64,000 bases of DNA. Source: Ptychodera flava. Lineage: Eukaryota > Hemichordata > Enteropneusta > Ptychoderidae. Where the stretch lies: positions 41,749,596 through 41,813,595 of the forward strand of contig NC_091930.1 of the NCBI RefSeq assembly GCF_041260155.1. Reading direction: 5' to 3'. Both the position numbers and the translations under genes were made by a program. Positions 59,436 through 64,000 of the stretch are shown in pieces (positions within the stretch are counted from its first letter, which is position 1; each line of letters starts with the position of its first letter). The notes beneath the pieces were generated by a model. That model did not search any database. It was not told where the DNA came from and saw only the letters and a program-made list of their open reading frames with translations.

Positions 59436-62400
59436 CTGTGGTGACAAACGGTTTCTTTGTTAATGACATTTATTTTCCCTGAAGTTGTTTTCTTCTTGAC
59501 TCTAAGCAAACGATCAAACACAAAACCGATTTCCAAATATAATAAGTATATGACGTTGTCAGCTACACAGATAAGCATTGTAGAAACCATAGATGCTCTC
59601 TGAGAGTCCGCATGGCATTCTTAAAAATACGAGCCGAATACAATTTGGTTGATGATCAGGACAATTATATATTTTCGGTTCTTATTGACAATGTTGCTAC
59701 ATCTGCACTGTAAGACGACTCATGTTTTTTTTATTTTGAACCAGAGTGAAGTCCTTATCTTACCTTCTTTTAAATCTCTCCTAACAGGAACTTTTGATCC
59801 GTCGCTCAAGTCGATTTCTGTCATGGAGTTGAAACAGACTTGGTATGAACATTCATCCAATTCAAAAAGGCGTCAGCATTGCCGGCCTTGTACTCTTGCT
59901 CGATGTGACCAGCAACTTCATCCTCATACTCTTCAAAGCCGTCCTCGTTCCAGTACAGCCAAGCTACGTTCTGTGCCAGCGCCGTTGCTTCAGCCACTCG
60001 CCTGTGCTCTTCTTGCATTCGCTTGAGAACCTGGGTACTTTATCATTGAGCCTCATGACAGCTTCTGGCATTCCTGTCAATTTGAGTCGACAAACGCGAC
60101 CTGTATTGACTACCTCTGCAGATGCCTGCATATGAGAAACAATAAGTGTGGAAACAACACGGATAGCTAACTCTTGTCTGTAAAACAAAGTTACACCCAA
60201 AATGGAGAAAATGTGATGAACAAAAAAGCAAATATATCGGACTAAAAAATCTCCTCACTAGTATATTAATTGTGTTGTTCATGAAACATTGATTCAATCA
60301 AAGCCGGAAATAAATACTAAACTTCCAGCGCTATATTCTTACTTCCTTGAAACCTTATAACTCCATAAATTACCCATGAATCACTAATTCTCTAGCCTTA
60401 CCTGTAGTGATGATGCCAGTTCCTTTATTTGCGCCATGTCTCCGTCTGTCAGACCACTTACATCAGTGTCATTAACAACCTTTAGATAATGGACAAACAC
60501 AGAGTCCATGCTTAATCCCTGAGTCAATAAACAATGTGCTTTAAATGAAGAAATAGTTGTGAAGTTGACGACTCTCACAACCGAATTACAGGCTACAATT
60601 TGGAGATTGTTGTAACTTACCTTTTCGATGACTTCCTTTTCGACGTAATGATGAAGATTTTGAAATACCGACTTAACATCGTTTTGAGTGCCAGCATAAA
60701 TGTCAAAGCAGACCACAGGAAAGGCTCCACTCCTCCAGAGGCATCTGTATCTCTTCGGTGAAGTTGAGGAACCATGTGTCTCCCTTTGCGTTTTGCAACT
60801 TTCCCTTCATAATAAACAACGTCAGAAATTAGACTTTCTTTTTGGAAAGTATCGCTGCGACATAAATAGCTTCCGTATGAGCGTTTTTCAACATCGTGAA
60901 TAATGTACAGGGTACCCATCATATAACTTTCGACATTTTCAATGATAACTTGATGGTTATATATTTTGTGTATAAGTATACGAGACTGTCAAAAGGATTT
61001 GCATTCTTAATATTACTTTTTCTACATCTGTAAGTTTGAAGGTTTACCCAAATAATTAAATCATCAAGACGGATATATCCCTGCAGGTAACTGGTTTTTT
61101 ACTGTGATGTTTTTTTTCCTGTCGGTGGGAAATGAATGAAGAATTGTAGGATGAGTAAAATGTTATTAATACACAACCTCATTAATTCAGCCCTTTAACA
61201 AAGGAAATTTTTTGTCTGTGAAAAAGCTTTTCGAAAACAAATCACACACTCACTCAACTTCCTCTTCAGTATTTTCCTCAGTGAGGGATCACAATAATCT
61301 TCCATTGCCTTCTTGAATACAGCCATCATCTCTGGCTTGTAGATAACGATCCGAACGCTGTTGACTGTTTCTAGTTTCGATGACGCTTTGATACCTCCAA
61401 ATATTTTCTTGGCAATTTCCTTGGGATCTTTGTGAAGGTATCCTATGTGGTAATTCAAAATCTTCACTATTTCGCGTTCTTTCAACTGATAATATCTATG
61501 CCACTAGTCACTTTTAGGGCAAAATGATCATAACAAAGAACCTTAACCTAGACCATGTCATATCTTGCACAAATAAGAGAAGAAAGAGAGAGTAATAAAG
61601 TGGTTATCCTAACTGCACCCTTGTTACTTCGAGGTTTAAAATATCGTGATTTAAAAAAAAAACATTGCTGGGAACTCGACATGCATATGATAAAAGTGTC
61701 AGGACTTAATTGTCTTGTCGACAGCACCAGACTACTGCTCAGGCGTGCGGCCTAAAGACTACCTGTTGCGCAGCAGTCAATCGTGTCATGCTAGCCTTGA
61801 AAGAGATGTTCCCTCATACTTGTACAGAATCGATGTGATGGAATACATTAAACAAACAGAGAAGAATACTTGCTGCATGAGGCGTGTCACAATACTACTG
61901 TTTTAAAAACCCAAACTTGGAAAACATCGAGATACCTTACAGTTACATTTCTTGCAGACAGATTTTCTCCACTTGTTAATGTATTGGCGGACGATTGTCT
62001 ATTTTTGTGTTAAATATTATCATGTATATACAGTGAATTTCCAAGCTACGCGTGTGCTTACATTGCCTTGGCATTATAATTTAAACTATGTGGAGCTGAC
62101 ATTAAGTGTTAACAAAAAATTTGAATGACTTTGAGAATGAATAAAATCTTAGCCTTCCAGCGTGCGTATGGTCTATTGAGAACTTTAGAAAACTGTTTCT
62201 TAAAAAATTACAGAAAATGGCGGAATCTTTACATCTTCCTGTCTCCTTCATTTTGGCAGTTGATTTCATCGCTAGATACTACATGCCGTCCGTTATTGGT
62301 TCAAATCTGATAGCAAATTTACCAAATTTGACGCCTTGAGATTGGTGATGATTAATCTGGAGCTTTCATGAGTATTTTCCTACCTGTACCTATCGTTGGC

Positions 62401-63790
62401 ATGACAACTGTAGAGAACCGGCACATGTCAGCAAGTTTCAAAACTTCATGTACACTGTCTTTTATGTTTTCAGGATCTGGCACAAGATGTATTATTTTCT
62501 TGCATTTCAGACTACCAGCACTGGTCAACACAGCTTCGCCAACCCGTGGTGTTTCTGAATAATCAAATTGAAGACCATATTCACCAATTATATGCTATTG
62601 ATGAGGACGGCAATACACAATATCAACAAAAGATTAGGTGATAGCCCCTGTACAGACCCTAACACAACCCTGTGGTACAGGTCTATGTCAGTAAAGACGT
62701 TCCATTGCTGTGACAGGTGCTGATGTACAGGTCTGTGGCCAGTTCTGTATTGGCATGGCTAGATACAGTGCTGTAAACACAGCGATGTGACAGGGCCTGA
62801 AATTTCTGCCTGTCTCATCACTGCATTTGAAGGACCGTACACAGCAAAGTGAATACCTGTAAAAGGGTAAACAATGTTTCAATGAACACTCAATTATGTC
62901 TGTATACAGTTCTGTCATCACAAATGCCCATTTTTTGTCTGAAAACAGGCCCTGTACATTAAACTGACTCGCCACTCTTTATAACCAGTATTTCAGTCAT
63001 GTGATCACAGCACTGGATACACTCAGAAATTACATCACTGTATAAATTCCTGTAATACCAGGCCTGATACAGACCCGTTCATACACCCCTGATGTCTGAC
63101 CAATTTACCGGTCCTGTAACAGGTTATTTCTGAGGGATTGTTACAGGTACTGATCAGACCATGTTACAGGCATATACAGTAATCTGTCTGTAGTTTTCTT
63201 GCTCTGAAAGGGATTCAACTAGTCTACCAGGCAAGCAAACAAACTGTCATAGTACAAGGTGATAAGTATCACAAGTCAACTTTTGTGCAGTGTAATAAAG
63301 ACGTTATTAAATGAAAAATGGGTATTGATGTCGCACCTCACAATCACAAAATAAGGAAATTAACATGCATACCGATGGTTCTGAGTTCGGATTTAACTTC
63401 AGGTCCAGCTGCTTCGATGATTGCTTTAGAAACACCTCCTGAAGAGAACGAGATATATTTCATTAACTATGGTTAATTGTAGAAAATATTAATATTTGCA
63501 ATGCATTCTTTCATGACGACCATGCAATATATGTCATGCAAATGAAAGTTGACAAAGATACCCATTGTTAAACTTGCAACACCGTGATAAATGCCGATTC
63601 AAGGTAAGGTAATACTTCGTGGTTTGAATAACTTACTGTCACATGTCAAATTGGTGTCAGTGTAGTTCACAATTACATCGCCTGATTGTTCACAGATATC
63701 TCCTTGAACGATTTCAACGAGGACGTTCCCTATTGTCATGCTGACGTCACTGCCACATTCTGGGTTGAAGAGGTTTAGCCCTGTTGGAAG
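57703..63790 (-). CDS. PARP14-like copy B (macro - KH-like - WWE - PARP catalytic), 5' end uncertain
   Basis: Exons in coding order: about 63,790 (or 63,759)-63,637, 63,438-63,373, 62,554-62,384, 61,442-61,259, 60,804-60,621, 60,479-60,402, 60,125-59,764, 59,435-59,287, 58,812-58,635 and 57,989-57,703. Phases join throughout (1, 1, 1, 2, 0, 0, 1, 0, 1) if WWE is given its expected length. The product would be an intracellular macro-domain mono-ADP-ribosyltransferase like vertebrate PARP14/PARP15. Macro domains bind ADP-ribose, WWE is an accessory module, and the C-terminal domain transfers ADP-ribose to proteins. The WWE exon is two bases short relative to copy A, giving a frameshift, so the gene is either damaged there or misassembled. 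Further 5' exons probably lie beyond the window. Confidence 0.85.
58953..59222. repeat. (CATA)n array with a (CA)n core
   Basis: About 270 bp of CATA tetranucleotides with GCAT edges and a (CA)n core near 59,043-59,063, in the same intron as the array of copy A. Confidence 0.98.
59764..60125 (-). pseudogene. Copy B WWE exon, out of frame
   Basis: 362 nt against 364 in copy A. One base is missing in the A-run near 59,864 (five A against six) and one near 60,036 (GGGTAC against GGGTTAC). Between them the frame still reads AQNVAWLYWNEDGFEEYEDE. The net change is not a multiple of three, so splicing into 59,435 would give a wrong frame. A homopolymer length difference could be a sequencing or assembly error. 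Confidence 0.75.
60402..60804 (-). CDS. Copy B KH-like exon and small exon
   Basis: Exon 60,804-60,621 reads ESCKTQRETHGSSTSPKR then VVCFDIYAGTQNDVKSVF and HHYVEKEVIEK, a beta-alpha unit like the KH-type repeats between macro and WWE in PARP14 proteins. Exon 60,479-60,402 adds VVNDTDVSGLTDGDMAQIKE. Phases 2, 0, 0 agree with both neighbours. The single TTAA at 60,673-60,676 is the empty site of the MITE found in copy A. Confidence 0.75.
61259..63790 (-). CDS. Copy B macro domain exons
   Basis: 63,637 side: SDVSMTIGNVLVEIVQGDIC and GDVIVNYTDTNL, with the ADP-ribose-binding Asp of GDI. 63,438-63,373: GVSKAIIEAAGPEVKSEL. 62,554-62,384: TPRVGEAVLTSAGSLKCKK, KIIHLVPDPENIKDSV and STVVMPTIGTG. 61,442-61,259: KEIAKKIFGGIKAS, NSVRIVIYKPEMMAVFKKAM. 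All four carry the expected order of a macro domain (VxVxxGDI, N..N, GGV..AI, TxaG.L.c..IiH, P.iGtG). The asparagine-glycine loop (usually NSAN...GGGV) is altered (NYTDTNLTCDRGV). Splice phases are consistent. Confidence 0.88.
62642..63195. mobile_element. Intronic element rich in CCTGTACAGG-like words, copy B
   Basis: Orthologous position and sequence to 53,234-53,765, with small indels including an extra stretch near 62,966-62,995. Lies between macro exons 2 and 3. Confidence 0.5.
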
Positions 63791-64000
63791 AATACTGCTG
63801 AAATATTTCTGTTTGAAGACCACAAACAGCATAAATATATATGTTTAGTCGATGCTTTGTGTCCTAATCTACAAAATATTTGATCCTTGCAAGTTGCTCG
63901 GAAGCAAATGTTAACCGAGTAAATAAGTCGCTCAATCGTGGGCAATAAACAACAATGGTAACATGCACTAACACGTAGTTTTTACGACATTCATACACAC

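Larger units (their letters stand above)
54318..64000. repeat. Segmental duplication, unit B (continues past the window)
   Basis: Collinear with 43,428-54,317. At its right end it goes past the point where unit A was cut: 63,940-64,000 resembles 42,345-42,405 (GTGGGCAAT, AATGGTA, TGCACTAA, CGTAGTTTTTACGA, ATTCATACAC), that is, the 5' flank of the leftmost pseudogene. Confidence 0.88.

Noticed and set aside
1-64000. CRISPR array, bacterial operon, rRNA or tRNA genes
   Set aside because: The spliced gene structure and metazoan transposons show animal DNA. Tandem repeats here have no unique spacers, and I saw no cloverleaf with A and B boxes.

Overview
This is a 64 kb window of nuclear DNA from an invertebrate animal. 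It is AT-rich, its genes have many small exons separated by GT-AG introns, and it carries many microsatellites and transposons. Two gene families are recognisable, both on the minus strand. Their domains (RRM/NID-like folds, macro, WWE and PARP14-type ADP-ribosyltransferase) recall the vertebrate PARP10/PARP14/NMI/IFI35 interferon-response world. I cannot name the species. A marine invertebrate, for example a hemichordate, lancelet or lophotrochozoan, is a guess.

Layout. 1-6.5 kb: no gene recognised; a CRE palindrome and an RFX X-box palindrome lie about 100 bp apart at 2.52-2.64 kb. 7.0-23.1 kb (minus): one long gene, or two nested or adjacent genes, of about 20 exons. In order it encodes a short N-terminus with one membrane segment, RRM/NID-like modules, an acidic linker, a coiled coil spread over five exons, and a TKL-type kinase-like domain whose catalytic loop and DFG motif are degenerate. 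I do not know a described family with this architecture. Splice phases agree from exon to exon over 17.8-8.3 kb. Two single-base frame problems lie in the kinase exons, and the link between the N-terminal exons and the rest is unresolved. 17-28.4 kb also holds a LINE 3' fragment, a family of ~100-130 bp hairpin MITEs and a degenerate ~165-bp tandem array.

28.5-38.7 kb: one Ty3/Gypsy LTR retrotransposon on the minus strand with both LTRs, a tRNA-Pro-like primer site, gag, protease, RT/RNase H and integrase regions. It is broken, and a ~1.2 kb DNA element flanked by TTAA has inserted into its pol region.

39-64 kb: a cluster of three related PARP14-like loci, all minus strand. The leftmost (39.1-42.4 kb) is a pseudogene without a catalytic domain. 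Copies A (43.4-54.3 kb) and B (54.3 kb to beyond the window) form a direct tandem duplication with a period of about 10.9 kb. Each encodes macro, KH-like, WWE and PARP catalytic exons in that order. Copy A carries a TTAA-flanked MITE in its KH-like exon, a Penelope-like fragment with an 8-bp target duplication in its macro exon, a lost splice donor and a truncated 5' end, but its WWE exon is open. Copy B has empty sites at both insertion points and intact macro and KH-like exons, but its WWE exon is two bases shorter and out of frame.

Taken together the window looks like a fast-evolving, transposon-rich locus of innate-immunity type, where PARP14-like genes lie next to an unusual RRM/coiled-coil/pseudokinase gene. 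Function is inferred from domains only.
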